Assembly: GCA_964586675.1 (NCBI GenBank)
Contig: CAZPHQ010000028.1
Span: 1-45,889, forward strand
Length of the DNA: 45,889 nt
Direction of reading: 5' to 3'
From: JADLGH01 sp964586675
Lineage (GTDB): Bacteria > Desulfobacterota_D > UBA1144 > Nemesobacterales > UBA2774
Under the pieces are notes generated by a model. It had not been told where the DNA came from. It made no database searches and saw nothing but the letters and a program-made list of their open reading frames with translations. Positions 1 through 7,141 of this stretch are shown here, one piece after another; position 1 is the first letter of the stretch; every line of letters starts with the position of its first letter. Made by a program: the position numbers and the translations under genes.

Positions 1-47
1 ACTATGTCGAAAAAAGACACTACGTGTCCCCCGTCCCGTGACTTTTG

Positions 48-71
48 CTACTTTTGGTCAGGCAAAAGTAG
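48..71. repeat. Short inverted repeat
   Basis: Perfect 9-bp arms (CTACTTTTG / CAAAAGTAG) around a 6-nt spacer. It begins a stretch (about 48-340) that has no convincing gene and consists of short dispersed repeats. The reading frame that crosses 58-249 encodes the translation of these repeats, not a protein. Confidence 0.6.
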
Positions 72-83
72 AAGACTTCTCAA

Positions 84-250
84 GACTAGATCCTGAATCG
101 AGTTCAGGATGACGGATTAAAACATGGATTCCCAACCCGGCTTCGCTAAAGCTTCGCCGCGGCAAGTAGAGGCATTCGGGAATGACAGAAGTGTGGCAAT
201 TCCTCGCCCGCTTGGAATCGCGGGGAATAACAGACCAGACCGCACTCATT
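84..250. repeat. Dispersed intergenic repeat block
   Basis: Contains a 21-nt hairpin at 90-110 (8-bp perfect arms ATCCTGAA/TTCAGGAT followed by GAC). It then holds a 'gggaatgacag' unit and a 'ttcctcgcccgc' unit that recur, in the same order, at about 6130-6320. A further hairpin copy lies at 22350-22370. Confidence 0.7.
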
Positions 251-299
251 TAAATCATCGAAGTGCCTACCTGCAGTTATATCGACCAAGCTGTATTTA

Positions 300-337
300 A
301 AGTCCCCCTTAGAAAAAGGGGATTCAGGGGGATTTAA
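300..337. repeat. C-tract/G-tract hairpin repeat, copy 1
   Basis: 'CCCCCTTAGAAAAAGGGG' followed by a G-tract and ATTT. The same unit, in one orientation or the other, recurs at about 6086-6123, 25762-25796, 31364-31402 and 37988-38026, always between genes. Confidence 0.7.
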
Positions 338-363
338 ATTATCATCCCGCGGCTTTCAATAAC

Positions 364-403
364 AGAGGACCGGCCCGCATGCGTGATACGGCGCCGGCCC
401 TCT
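364..403 (-). terminator. Terminator-like hairpin after first secreted paralog
   Basis: Inverted arms AGAGGGCCGG / CCGGTCCTCT (minus strand), 64 nt after the stop of the 468-920 gene. There is no strong T-tract. The second paralog has a closely related hairpin at the same relative place (1151-1200), so the duplication probably included it. Confidence 0.5.
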
Positions 404-467
404 TTGCTAAAAACTGTGTCACATCCGGACTACGCCCGGGTTATTGTCCGTTCGGCTGAGCTTGCTT

Positions 468-920
468 CTACCCTCTGATATGGGACGGCATGTTGGCGCC
501 CGGCAGTCCCTCGGCCGAATAGACTACGTTCTGCACGTTCTTCGGCACTCCGAGCTCCCTGAAGCTTACGAGCCTCCCCTTGTTGACCTGGGCGTCGATG
601 TTATAACCCGTGGTCAGCGCCCTCTCCTGAGGCCTGCTGATCCTTATCTGGTGCATGACTCCCGTGGCGGGATCGACCATATTCATCCTTCTCGCGCCTA
701 CGAGCGTCACGACGCCGGTCAGGTTGCCCGAATAGCCGCGAATGATCTTCTGCGGGCCGGTATTGTAGCCTGACGTTCCGGCGGAGCCGCCGTCCCAATG
801 CTGGGAGCTCTCAGCTCCCGACCACGTCTGCCCGTTCGCTGCGTATGAGCTTCCGGCCAGGCCGAGCCCCATCGCCGATACCAGAACCAAAGCCAGGGAT
901 GTACTGATTAACCTGTTCAT
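468..920 (-). CDS. Secreted protein of unknown function, paralog A
   Basis: A 150-aa protein with a typical signal peptide (MNRLIST, hydrophobic segment, SSYA cleavage site at about residue 28). A low-complexity Gly/Ser region follows, then a conserved part of about 90 residues. That part reads G.VTLVG...M.LV.P.TG..H.IR......ERALTTG, then a GRLVS..E.G.P segment. The neighbour at 1291-1809 shares all of this, so the two are tandem paralogs. The start is the ATG at 920, seven bases after GAGGTG. A GTG three codons upstream lies inside that ribosome-binding site. I do not recognise the family. The beta-rich pattern could be a small periplasmic beta-barrel of the OB or PRC type, which is a guess. 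Confidence 0.75.
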   Translation of the reverse strand: MNRLISTSLALVLVSAMGLGLAGSSYAANGQTWSGAESSQHWDGGSAGTSGYNTGPQKIIRGYSGNLTGVVTLVGARRMNMVDPATGVMHQIRISRPQERALTTGYNIDAQVNKGRLVSFRELGVPKNVQNVVYSAEGLPGANMPSHIRG

Positions 921-1150
921 TGACTTCACCTCGCTATGAAATTTACTACATGATGTAGTTGAAATGCATACAGCGTGCCGCGCCGATGGGGCAAGGGTAT
1001 ATCGTTAAGATAGGACTACTTGCGAAAACTATCCTGGACCGCACGGGGCCACGATACCATTCACGGATGTTAAAAGGCGTGTCAGATGTACTAATATCCG
1101 ACAGATTCCCGGCGCGCCTGGCTTTTCGGCCGAATCGATGCCGGGGGCGT

Positions 1151-1200
1151 GAAAAAAAAGAAGACCGGCCCGCGATCGCGCGATACGGAGCCGGCCCTCT
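1151..1200 (-). terminator. Rho-independent terminator of paralog B
   Basis: On the minus strand the arms AGAGGGCCGG and GGGCCGGTCTTCT are followed by eight T (A-run at 1152-1159 on the plus strand), about 90 nt after the stop of the 1291-1809 gene. The region 946-1150 between the paralogs otherwise holds only the promoter area of paralog A and a short palindrome (CTACATGATGTAG, 945-957). Confidence 0.8.
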
Positions 1201-1290
1201 CACAACAGTGTGTCGTCACGTCCGGGTGGTTAGCCCGGGTTGCTGTCGGTTCTGTTAGAAATTTCCATAGGGGTCGGGCTGCTCCATGAT

Positions 1291-1809
1291 TTAGGGCTGC
1301 TGCTGTTCCATCTTATAAGGCTGCTGGAACCTGTAGCCACGGGGCTGCTCGAGTATGTTAACGTCGGGCAGTTGCTCGGACGTATACACAACTTCCTTAA
1401 CGTCCTGCGGAATCCCCATTTCCTGGTAGCTTACGAGCCTGCCTTCGCTGAGATAGGCGTTGATTAAAAAGCCTGTCGTCAGCGCTTTTTCCTGGGCGTC
1501 CGTCACCCTTATCTCGTGTGTGATGCCGGTATCGGCCTCGACGAGCTTTATCATGTCGTCGCCGACGAGTGTCACTACGCCGACTATGCCGCCCGAAGAG
1601 CCTTCCATGTTCCTCGGAATGTACTCCATGCGTTTACTCTCGTACATGCCGGGGCTCGCCGGCGCTGTATAGACCTCAGGCTGCGGGGCCCTCTGCATTT
1701 CCGCGTCGAAATCGGTCTGCCCGCTCTGTGCGAATGCGCTTCCGGTTGCCGCCATGCCCAGAGCCGAGACCAGAACCAAAGCCAATGAAGTGTTGATTAA
1801 TCTTTTCAT
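1291..1809 (-). CDS. Secreted protein of unknown function, paralog B
   Basis: A 172-aa exported protein with signal peptide MKRLINTSLALVLVSALG...SAFA. A linker follows, then the conserved part shared with the neighbour: GVVTLVGDDMIKLVEADTG, THEIRVTDAQEKALTTGF and GRLVSYQEMGIP. The tail is rich in Gln and Pro. The ATG start is preceded by GAGGTGAACG, the same arrangement as paralog A. Both genes point left and each has its own terminator, so they look like separate transcripts from a gene duplication. Function is unknown. The conserved repeat of 'G-V-V-T-L-V-G' and 'TGxxHEIR' suggests one folded domain with a periplasmic role. Confidence 0.8.
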   Translation of the reverse strand: MKRLINTSLALVLVSALGMAATGSAFAQSGQTDFDAEMQRAPQPEVYTAPASPGMYESKRMEYIPRNMEGSSGGIVGVVTLVGDDMIKLVEADTGITHEIRVTDAQEKALTTGFLINAYLSEGRLVSYQEMGIPQDVKEVVYTSEQLPDVNILEQPRGYRFQQPYKMEQQQP

Positions 1810-1989
1810 CGTTCACCTCGTCATGATTTTTACTGCTTGCGGGGCTATAGGTGCAACGGGCGTGCCAGGGCGTGTGTAGTGATGTAATATTGTGTATCGA
1901 GAGTAAGTTCTGCGGGGTTCGGAGATATCCGAAGCAGACTACGAACGTTAAGATTGTACGTTCAGGAACGGGCCGTGCTGTATACAATC

Positions 1990-2614
1990 CGACAGACCCG
2001 GGCGGTGCGGTGTACTCAATTATTAATTATTAATTCCTCGTTAAAGCGTCTTGACATAAGATTCCCGTCCGTTATTATATTGATAACGATGTTCAATTTC
2101 ATATTTAGACATACGACGAATAGGGAAATAAAAAGGCCGGCATTCACCGGCCCGAATGAAAAGTTTGTTACCTCACCCTCCCCCGTCAATCCGGGTTCGG
2201 GACCCGATACACACAACTCTTGTCAAAGCTGTCACGCCAACAACGGCCCAGGCGCACGATGTGAGACCGAAACCTCCCTACAGTTTAAGGTTGTCACTTA
2301 CGCCACAATGGTCGTGGGTCCCAACCCGTTGCCGGGGTTTTCTTAAACCGGCAACGTCGAGCAGTCGCCGGGCGCTCAAAGCCCGGGGCGATATCCCGGG
2401 AATAGCATTAATAGCGAGTCCCGGGAGCGGAGGCAATACTAAACTGCCATCTCATACACCTACTTATTCTCCACTCCGCTCCCTCACTACTATCCCTTAG
2501 CAATTAACGGCCGGAGCATCGTCCGGCCTAGGCCCTTAGCAATTAACGGCCGGAGCATCGTCCGGCCACGGGCGTCCGGCTGTGCGCCGGTTTTATTAAT
2601 CTCCCGCGCCCGTC
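1990..2614. other. Hairpin-rich non-coding region with 35-bp tandem repeat
   Basis: No convincing gene. It holds a chain of strong inverted repeats: 2135-2152 (GGCCGG/CCGGCC), 2328-2355 (GTTGCCGG/CCGGCAAC, 8 bp perfect), 2366-2390 (GCCGGGC/GCCCGGGGC), and two TCCCGGGA boxes at 2394 and 2419. An identical 35-bp unit occurs twice at 2494-2528 and 2533-2567 (39-bp period). Each copy carries a GGCCGGA/TCCGGCC hairpin. A terminator-like CCGGC/GCCGG stem with TTTTATT follows at 2576-2597 on the plus strand. It could be a structured RNA, a decayed cassette or serial terminators for the leftward gene at 2615. Confidence 0.5.
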
Positions 2615-2860
2615 TTATTTTTTTTCAGGATTGTCCACCACCATGCCGGTATGGAGCGCGTAGATCACGCGGTTGAGCATGTGGTGAACGTTGGCGTATT
2701 TGTCCTCGAGCTGGTACTGCGCGAGCTCGAGCCAGTCTATCAGTATTGCCGTGATGGGGATATTCTGGTCGGCTGTCCTGGTTTTAATCAGCTTTTCGAG
2801 GTCGTCGACCGCTATCCCGAGGAGCTGGACTTCCTTTTCCCTGTCGGTAAGCTCAGACAT
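2615..2860 (-). CDS. Small helical protein of unknown function
   Basis: An 81-aa soluble protein that looks almost entirely alpha-helical and acidic (MSELTDREKE..., ILIDWLELAQYQLEDKYANVHHMLNRVIYAL). The start is the ATG at 2860, preceded by GGGAGACAGGAAA. An upstream in-frame start would place the ribosome-binding site inside the gene. It has no signal peptide and no membrane segment. I do not recognise the family. It lies 97 nt downstream of the trpF-like gene on the same strand and may be cotranscribed with it. The tandem hairpins at 2494-2597 lie just beyond its stop. Confidence 0.65.
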   Translation of the reverse strand: MSELTDREKEVQLLGIAVDDLEKLIKTRTADQNIPITAILIDWLELAQYQLEDKYANVHHMLNRVIYALHTGMVVDNPEKK

Positions 2861-2957
2861 TTTCCTGTCTCCCTTGCGTTCGTATGTTCGCGCCCTGCCC
2901 TGCTGTGGTTCCCGCACTGGGAACAGCCCGCCGCGCTTGAGGAAAGTTTATATTACA

Positions 2958-3617
2958 TTACGTTCGGCCCGTTAACAATCGGGCGGCTTTGACGAACGTC
3001 CTTACCTTTTCGAAATCCTTGCTACCGTCTTCGTGCTCGAGGCCGGAATTGGCGTCGACCCCGGCGGGCCTGACGCGCTCTATGGCGGAGGCGACGTTTT
3101 GGGGGTTGAGCCCTCCGGCGAGTATGACGGGGACGCGCGACGACTCTGCTATCTTGGCGCTTATAGACCAGTCGTGCGTGACGCCTGTCCCGCCGATCTT
3201 CCCCTCGGCTGCTGTATCGAGGAGGAGCATGTCGGCCGCGGCGGCGAAGTCGCGCGCATGGAACGAGGCCTCGTCGCCGGTTACGTGAATGGTTTTTATG
3301 ATGAGGACGCCCGGCAGGAGCGAGCGGAGCGTTCTCAGCGCGCGGACGTCCATGTCGCCGTGCGCCTGCACCGCGCTGACTTTCATATACGCCGCGATGT
3401 CGGCGGCCTCTTCGGGGTCGGTGAGGTGCGTGACCATGACTGTTATCACGCCCGGGGGCACGGACGCGGCGATCTTCTTCCCGAGGTCGGGCGTCACTCT
3501 ATCCGGGACTGTTTCGGCCACACCGACGAGGACGCCGATTGCCGTGGCGCCGGCCTCCACCGCGCCGGCGGCTTCCTCGACGCTCCTGATCCCGCAGACC
3601 TTAATGAAAGGGGGCAT
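2958..3617 (-). CDS. trpF: Phosphoribosylanthranilate isomerase-like protein (TrpF)
   Basis: A 219-aa (beta/alpha)8-barrel protein. TrpF catalyses the Amadori rearrangement of N-(5'-phosphoribosyl)anthranilate in tryptophan synthesis. Visible hallmarks are KVCGI at residues 6-10 with the general-base Cys8, the LLLDTA strand with the catalytic Asp, and the phosphate-binding segments VILAGGLNPQNV and GVDANSGLE. The region around residues 25-50, where typical TrpF has a G(F/I)xFxxxSPR segment, reads AIGVLVGVAETVPDRVTP, so the SPR part is replaced. The gene stands alone with no other trp gene nearby, so a divergent substrate in the same superfamily is possible. The ATG start follows AGAGGAGCGCCC. 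Confidence 0.8.
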   Translation of the reverse strand: MPPFIKVCGIRSVEEAAGAVEAGATAIGVLVGVAETVPDRVTPDLGKKIAASVPPGVITVMVTHLTDPEEAADIAAYMKVSAVQAHGDMDVRALRTLRSLLPGVLIIKTIHVTGDEASFHARDFAAAADMLLLDTAAEGKIGGTGVTHDWSISAKIAESSRVPVILAGGLNPQNVASAIERVRPAGVDANSGLEHEDGSKDFEKVRTFVKAARLLTGRT

Positions 3618-3652
3618 GGGCGCTCCTCTTGTTTCCGCTTGCGTGGGGCGAT

Positions 3653-3681
3653 TTGCCCCCGGCGCGCGGCGGGAATATAAT
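3653..3681 (+). promoter_or_regulatory. Sigma-70-type promoter, probably giving a leaderless mRNA
   Basis: TTGCCC (3653-3658), 17-bp spacer, TATAAT (3676-3681). The start codon of the next gene follows only 9 nt later and has no ribosome-binding site, so transcription would begin at or next to the ATG. Confidence 0.6.
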
Positions 3682-3690
3682 GATTATTAT

Positions 3691-4110
3691 ATGACGGGCA
3701 TCTTGAAAAAAACAGCGATCGTAGCGGCGCTTCTCATGCTTTCGGCTTTGAGCGAGGCGCGTGCGGAGGAGTATCTACCGGATTCGATGACGACCCATCC
3801 GGAGTGGTATATCAAGATCAGCGACTGGTCGGTTTATTCGACGTGGGGGGCTGTCGCGATAATTCATAATGTGACGATCGAAAACACTTCGGACCTCACA
3901 TATACGAATGTTCGCGTGAGGGTGATGTATTCCTCGGACATTTCCACCGGAGTGGGCGGGCCCGTCAGCCAGGAGTCGGGCGTTCTGCCTGTGACTCTCC
4001 CTCCCCGTAGCAAGGCGACTTACCTAAAGGCCGGGACTACCCTCGGCGCTGGGTCCTCGTTCATGAATGCTGTGAGCATAGTGGTGCTTGGGGCAGAGGT
4101 TGTTCGGTGA
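3691..4110 (+). CDS. Small secreted protein of unknown function
   Basis: A 139-aa exported protein. The signal peptide is MTGILKKTAIVAALLMLSALSEARA with cleavage before EEY. The mature part looks like one beta-sandwich domain: WYIKISDWSVYSTWG, then HNVTIENTSDLTYTNVRVRVMY, then a Pro-rich strand and a C-terminal VSIVVLGAEVVR. The pattern 'tIeNtSdltYtnVrVrvmY' resembles small domains that describe conserved hydrophobic strands in FxLYD/DUF3426-type periplasmic proteins, but I cannot assign it firmly. The frame extends upstream without an obvious start. I chose 3691 because the promoter TATAAT ends 9 nt before it and the signal peptide begins there. Confidence 0.7.
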   Translation: MTGILKKTAIVAALLMLSALSEARAEEYLPDSMTTHPEWYIKISDWSVYSTWGAVAIIHNVTIENTSDLTYTNVRVRVMYSSDISTGVGGPVSQESGVLPVTLPPRSKATYLKAGTTLGAGSSFMNAVSIVVLGAEVVR

Positions 4111-4220
4111 GCGGACAGCGTCCGCTGGCATCCGACATAGCAGCTGGGGCGGCGTCAGCACGCGCCGCGCGACCTTACCTTAAATCTCCGGTTCCGCTAC
4201 GTTGGAAAACACACAATGTG

Positions 4221-4599
4221 TGTCATTTCGAGCGAATGCGAGAAATCTAAAGTATTTCGTCGTTCATAAATCTCCATTCGGGGTTTTGTGCTTCTATTAG
4301 CACAACCTTCTTCTCTCTTCTCCACTTTTTTATTTCCTTTTCCCGCGCTATCGCGTCCGCGATGTTGTTATGAATCTCACAGTAAACGAGGTTGTGGCAG
4401 CGGTACTTTCCTGCAAAGCCGGTTTTGTCAGCGAAATGTTCCGCCAATCTCCTTGCAATATTGTTGGTTACACCGATGTAGAGGGCCGTTTTATTTTTGT
4501 TAGTCGTAATGTAGACGTAATAGCGGTATTCAGGCACTAAAGAGATAATGCCAAAAGAGAACGGAAAAGATAGATCTCTCACGTTCGTTCGAGATGACA
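4221..4599. mobile_element. GIY-YIG nuclease gene enclosed by 28-bp inverted repeats
   Basis: The left end, 4221-4248, and the right end, 4572-4599, are imperfect inverted repeats (23 of 28 positions match). The left begins TGTCATTTCGAGCGAATGCG and both end in the AGATTT/AGATCT box. Between them lies only the GIY-YIG gene, and the left repeat overlaps its stop codon. The layout (nuclease gene plus terminal repeats, 379 bp in all) looks like a small mobile or mobilised unit. Mobility itself is inferred. Confidence 0.55.
4247..4537 (-). CDS. GIY-YIG single-domain endonuclease
   Basis: A 96-aa protein with the GIY-YIG fold: YYVYITTNKNKTALYIGVTNN (YVY and YIG signatures, residues 6-25), the catalytic Arg in RRLAEHF, and the KIKKW-type acidic helix EKEIKKWRREKK with the metal-binding Glu. 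This is the size and layout of the small YhbQ/UPF0213-like family of DNA-cutting enzymes. The open frame runs far upstream (to 4753), but that part is the translation of an intergenic repeat. The GTG at 4537 gives the family's usual N-terminus. It has no clear ribosome-binding site. The 28-bp inverted repeats around it suggest it belongs to a repeat-associated mobile unit. Confidence 0.85.
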   Translation of the reverse strand: MPEYRYYVYITTNKNKTALYIGVTNNIARRLAEHFADKTGFAGKYRCHNLVYCEIHNNIADAIAREKEIKKWRREKKVVLIEAQNPEWRFMNDEIL

Positions 4600-5081
4600 A
4601 TGTAGGGGGATTCGGGACGACGCTGTGAACATGTTCCCCCCTAAAAGCCCTCTTATCGTCCCACGCGACACGCCCCTGTAGTCCAATCACTGACAAAAAT
4701 ATAAATTTTTCGCTAAAAGTGATGCAAAAAAAATGAAAGTTTGCTATACTCATATTTAACCGGTTGTTACAACCTGAGCCCCGTCAACTGAAGGGTGGGT
4801 CCTCTTGGCAGGGATTCCAGTCTTCCGGGGCTCTCGGAATAATAAATTTTTATAATTACTAGCGGGTTTGGGTTTTAGTTTTAAATCGTAAATCTACATC
4901 CTGACGACGGCATTGCCGGCTGTGTTTCCGACCGAAGCGGAAATATACTGGGATGCGAAGCTCTATTTATACCATCCACGCAACATACTGTAATTATTGA
5001 ATATTATGAGCTGCCGATAAACGGGAAAGGTGCATTCTTCGTTAATAGCAATGCTTCTTTAGGTCCGTCCTTTAGAAGCGC
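4600..5081. other. Gene-free stretch with a closed stem structure
   Basis: A 13-bp palindrome (4762-4774) is followed by a 58-nt element closed by perfect 8-bp arms GAGCCCCG (4776-4783) and CGGGGCTC (4826-4833). It could be a structured RNA but matches no riboswitch I know. An open frame without a start codon (4885-5080, plus strand) translates into a natural-looking sequence (GNILGCEALFIPSTQHTV) and may be a gene remnant. Otherwise nothing. Confidence 0.35.
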
Positions 5082-5813
5082 TCAGTCGGATATAACCCTG
5101 AGCTGCTCTTCTGTCTGGCTGGCCGAAGCGCCGGATGAGCTGGTTATGCCGACGAGCGCGGCCGGGACTGTCCCCGCCTGGAAGTAGTTGTTCACATCTA
5201 TAAGCGCCGCGCCGAGTGTGTAGGTCTTCTCGCCCTGGGTCGGATAGCGCATCCTCTGCCTGATGCGGAGGAGGCGTTCGAGCCTTAGGGCGTCCATCTT
5301 GCTGACGAGCGCGGGCATGGCCTCGTCGTAGAAAAGCTCCTTGTCCACCGACGACTGCGACGTGCCCGAGAGGCCGCCCGATATGGCGAGAATGATCTCC
5401 TTCGCGCGCCGCGCGGGGTTGATAGCATCGGCGGCATCGAGGCCAAAGACGGCGATGTCTGTGACGAAATTGCCGCCCTGCACTGGCTCGGATTGTATGC
5501 TCTGCGTGTATTGGCGATAATAGTGATCGATGACGTAGATCCTGCCGTTGATGACCTCGTCGCGGTAGGCGCGCTGGAGATCCGGCGTCGATGCGAGGCT
5601 GTTGTAGGTATCGATGACGCCGGCGACGTAGTACTTCTTCTCCATTTCGGAGACTTCGTCGTTTATGTACTCGGCCTGAGCATGGGTTTCGGGGGCGAGC
5701 CTCGACATGCCCGGGGGCGCGGCAGCCGTGCAGCCCGCAAGCGTGATGAGTGCCGCCAGGAACGATGCCCCGGCGGGCAGAGCGCCCTTTTTACCTTCCG
5801 GCAGATGAGTCAT
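5082..5813 (-). CDS. Lipoprotein of unknown function
   Basis: A 243-aa lipoprotein. The N-terminus MTHLPEGKKG is followed by a hydrophobic stretch and the lipobox LAGC at about residue 28. The mature part is mostly helical: a long segment around EYINDEVSEMEKKYYVAGVIDTY, a central region with ALVSKMDALRLERLLRIRQRMR, and a Ser/Ala-rich C-terminus. I chose the ATG at 5813 because AGGGGTGG sits 5 nt before it, while the GTG three codons upstream overlaps that ribosome-binding site. The family is unrecognised. The helical pattern resembles envelope lipoproteins that carry no enzyme motif. The gene is isolated on the minus strand between two repeat-rich gaps. Confidence 0.7.
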   Translation of the reverse strand: MTHLPEGKKGALPAGASFLAALITLAGCTAAAPPGMSRLAPETHAQAEYINDEVSEMEKKYYVAGVIDTYNSLASTPDLQRAYRDEVINGRIYVIDHYYRQYTQSIQSEPVQGGNFVTDIAVFGLDAADAINPARRAKEIILAISGGLSGTSQSSVDKELFYDEAMPALVSKMDALRLERLLRIRQRMRYPTQGEKTYTLGAALIDVNNYFQAGTVPAALVGITSSSGASASQTEEQLRVISD

Positions 5814-5959
5814 TCGTGCCACCCCTTATCGGCATAATTATACAGAGTATCGGATTTGGCTTCAGCAGGAATTTTTTGGTAAGGGGGACGGGATGTACGC
5901 CGGACGGCGACCGGACGGTGGAATCCCAGCCGACGGCGCGGTCCGACGTGACTCAAGCA

Positions 5960-6330
5960 ATCTCTCATTCCGAGTCCTTCGATAAGCTTAGGATGAACTC
6001 TGCAAGAAAACTATCCTTCAATTCTGTCATTCCCGAATGCTTGTATTGGGAATCCATTCCTTTAATCCGCTATCCTGCCCCTCCGCAAATCCCCCCCTGC
6101 CCCCCTTTTTCTAAGGGGGGATAAAAAGACTAAAACGAGATTCTGAAACAAGTTCAGAATGACGAAAGAGTGGTGATTCCTCGCCCGCTCGAAATCGCAG
6201 TTCCCGGCTTCGCTTCGGACTCCGCTAAAGCTTCGACCGATAATAAAAGCTACGCCGGGCAGGGAGGATGACTACTTAAAAACATGGATTCCCGCCTCCG
6301 CGGGAATGACAGACAGGGATGTGATGCAAA
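5960..6330. repeat. Dispersed intergenic repeat block, second copy
   Basis: Holds a hairpin at 6140-6160 (ATTCTGAA/TTCAGAAT plus GAC), the C/G-tract repeat at 6086-6123, and units 'gtcattcccgaatgc', 'ttcctcgcccgctcg' and 'gggaatgacag' that also occur at 84-250. There is no gene in 5823-6465. Confidence 0.7.
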
Positions 6331-6465
6331 TTCCCGATTGGTTTAAACGATTGCGTTATGAGACGGTTTTGTATTATAATTGAAAGAGGGTTATTAATTA
6401 CACATTTTCCCGCTTCGGGGCCGGGTCGCCTCGGGCGGAGCTCAAATCTCAAGGTCGGAAGAAAC

Positions 6466-7134
6466 ATGGTTGATCAGTGGACTGAAATAGGCATTCCACC
6501 GGAGAGCCGTCTTCTCGCACTCCACTACGAGCCGGTCAGCGGGCAGTTCCTGGCGCACCTCCAGAAATTCCCGGACGAGAGCGGCGTGAAAATCCTCTAC
6601 GCGCGGCGTTTCGACGACAGGGCCTACAGGCAGCTAACTCCCGACGAGGGCCATCTTTCGTACGAGAGCGTAATCGTCTGCCCCGAGAGCACGAAGATAC
6701 TCGCGAACGTTTTTCGCGTGAGGCCCGGGCATTCCAAAGAGTGGCATTCCATCCGCGAGATCGATACAGCGACTGGCGAGATCACGACCGTGCTGACGTC
6801 GGAGAAGCTGGAAGTCGAGCCGCCTTATTCGAGGGCGTGGGTGAGCAGGGTGAGGAAGGTGAAAAAGGAGTTCGACAAGGCGCGGCGCGCTGTCGAATCT
6901 TCCGGGGCTTCCTACAGCAGCGAGCCCGGGTTTTATTCTGTGCGCGATGAAAAGAACGACGAGCTTTTATGCACCGTCTCCTTCAGGAAAAAGCACGCGC
7001 ACGAAGGAGACGTCGAAAATTACGTCTGCAAGGTATCGCCGTCTTCGGGCAGATACAGGAAGATAACCAAACTCGGCGGCGGTTCGAAAGATTCTGGAGA
7101 CGTCCCGCAGCCGGATGCGAGCCGGGCAGTGTGA
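6466..7134 (+). CDS. Protein of unknown function, beta-propeller-like
   Basis: A 222-aa soluble protein with no signal peptide. The strand-rich pattern (ESRLLALHYEP, GVKILYARRFDDRAYRQLTPDEGHLS, SVIVCPESTKILANVFRV, WHSIREIDTATGEITTVLTSEK) resembles TolB/WD40-type repeats, where a state is read out as 'value-of-X, then D.atGe.t.l'. The C-terminal third (residues ~130-222) has a further two such strands and a charged tail. I do not recognise a specific family. The ATG at 6466 follows GGAAGAA. It runs towards the lysozyme-like gene and the two stops are 7 nt apart. Confidence 0.65.
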   Translation: MVDQWTEIGIPPESRLLALHYEPVSGQFLAHLQKFPDESGVKILYARRFDDRAYRQLTPDEGHLSYESVIVCPESTKILANVFRVRPGHSKEWHSIREIDTATGEITTVLTSEKLEVEPPYSRAWVSRVRKVKKEFDKARRAVESSGASYSSEPGFYSVRDEKNDELLCTVSFRKKHAHEGDVENYVCKVSPSSGRYRKITKLGGGSKDSGDVPQPDASRAV

Positions 7135-7141
7135 TGCGGCG

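Noticed and set aside
1954..2346. Open frame that contains C-x-S-C-H, like a haem c site
   Set aside because: The frame has no ribosome-binding site and lies in a hairpin-rich region with poor coding character. A single CxxCH-like match is likely chance.
2576..2597. Plus-strand terminator-like hairpin
   Set aside because: The hairpin with TTTTATT is good but no plus-strand gene lies upstream, so I list it only within the hairpin region.
4885..5080. Open frame without start that translates into natural-looking sequence
   Set aside because: No start codon, no ribosome-binding site and no recognised homolog. It may be a remnant, but evidence is too weak for a gene call.
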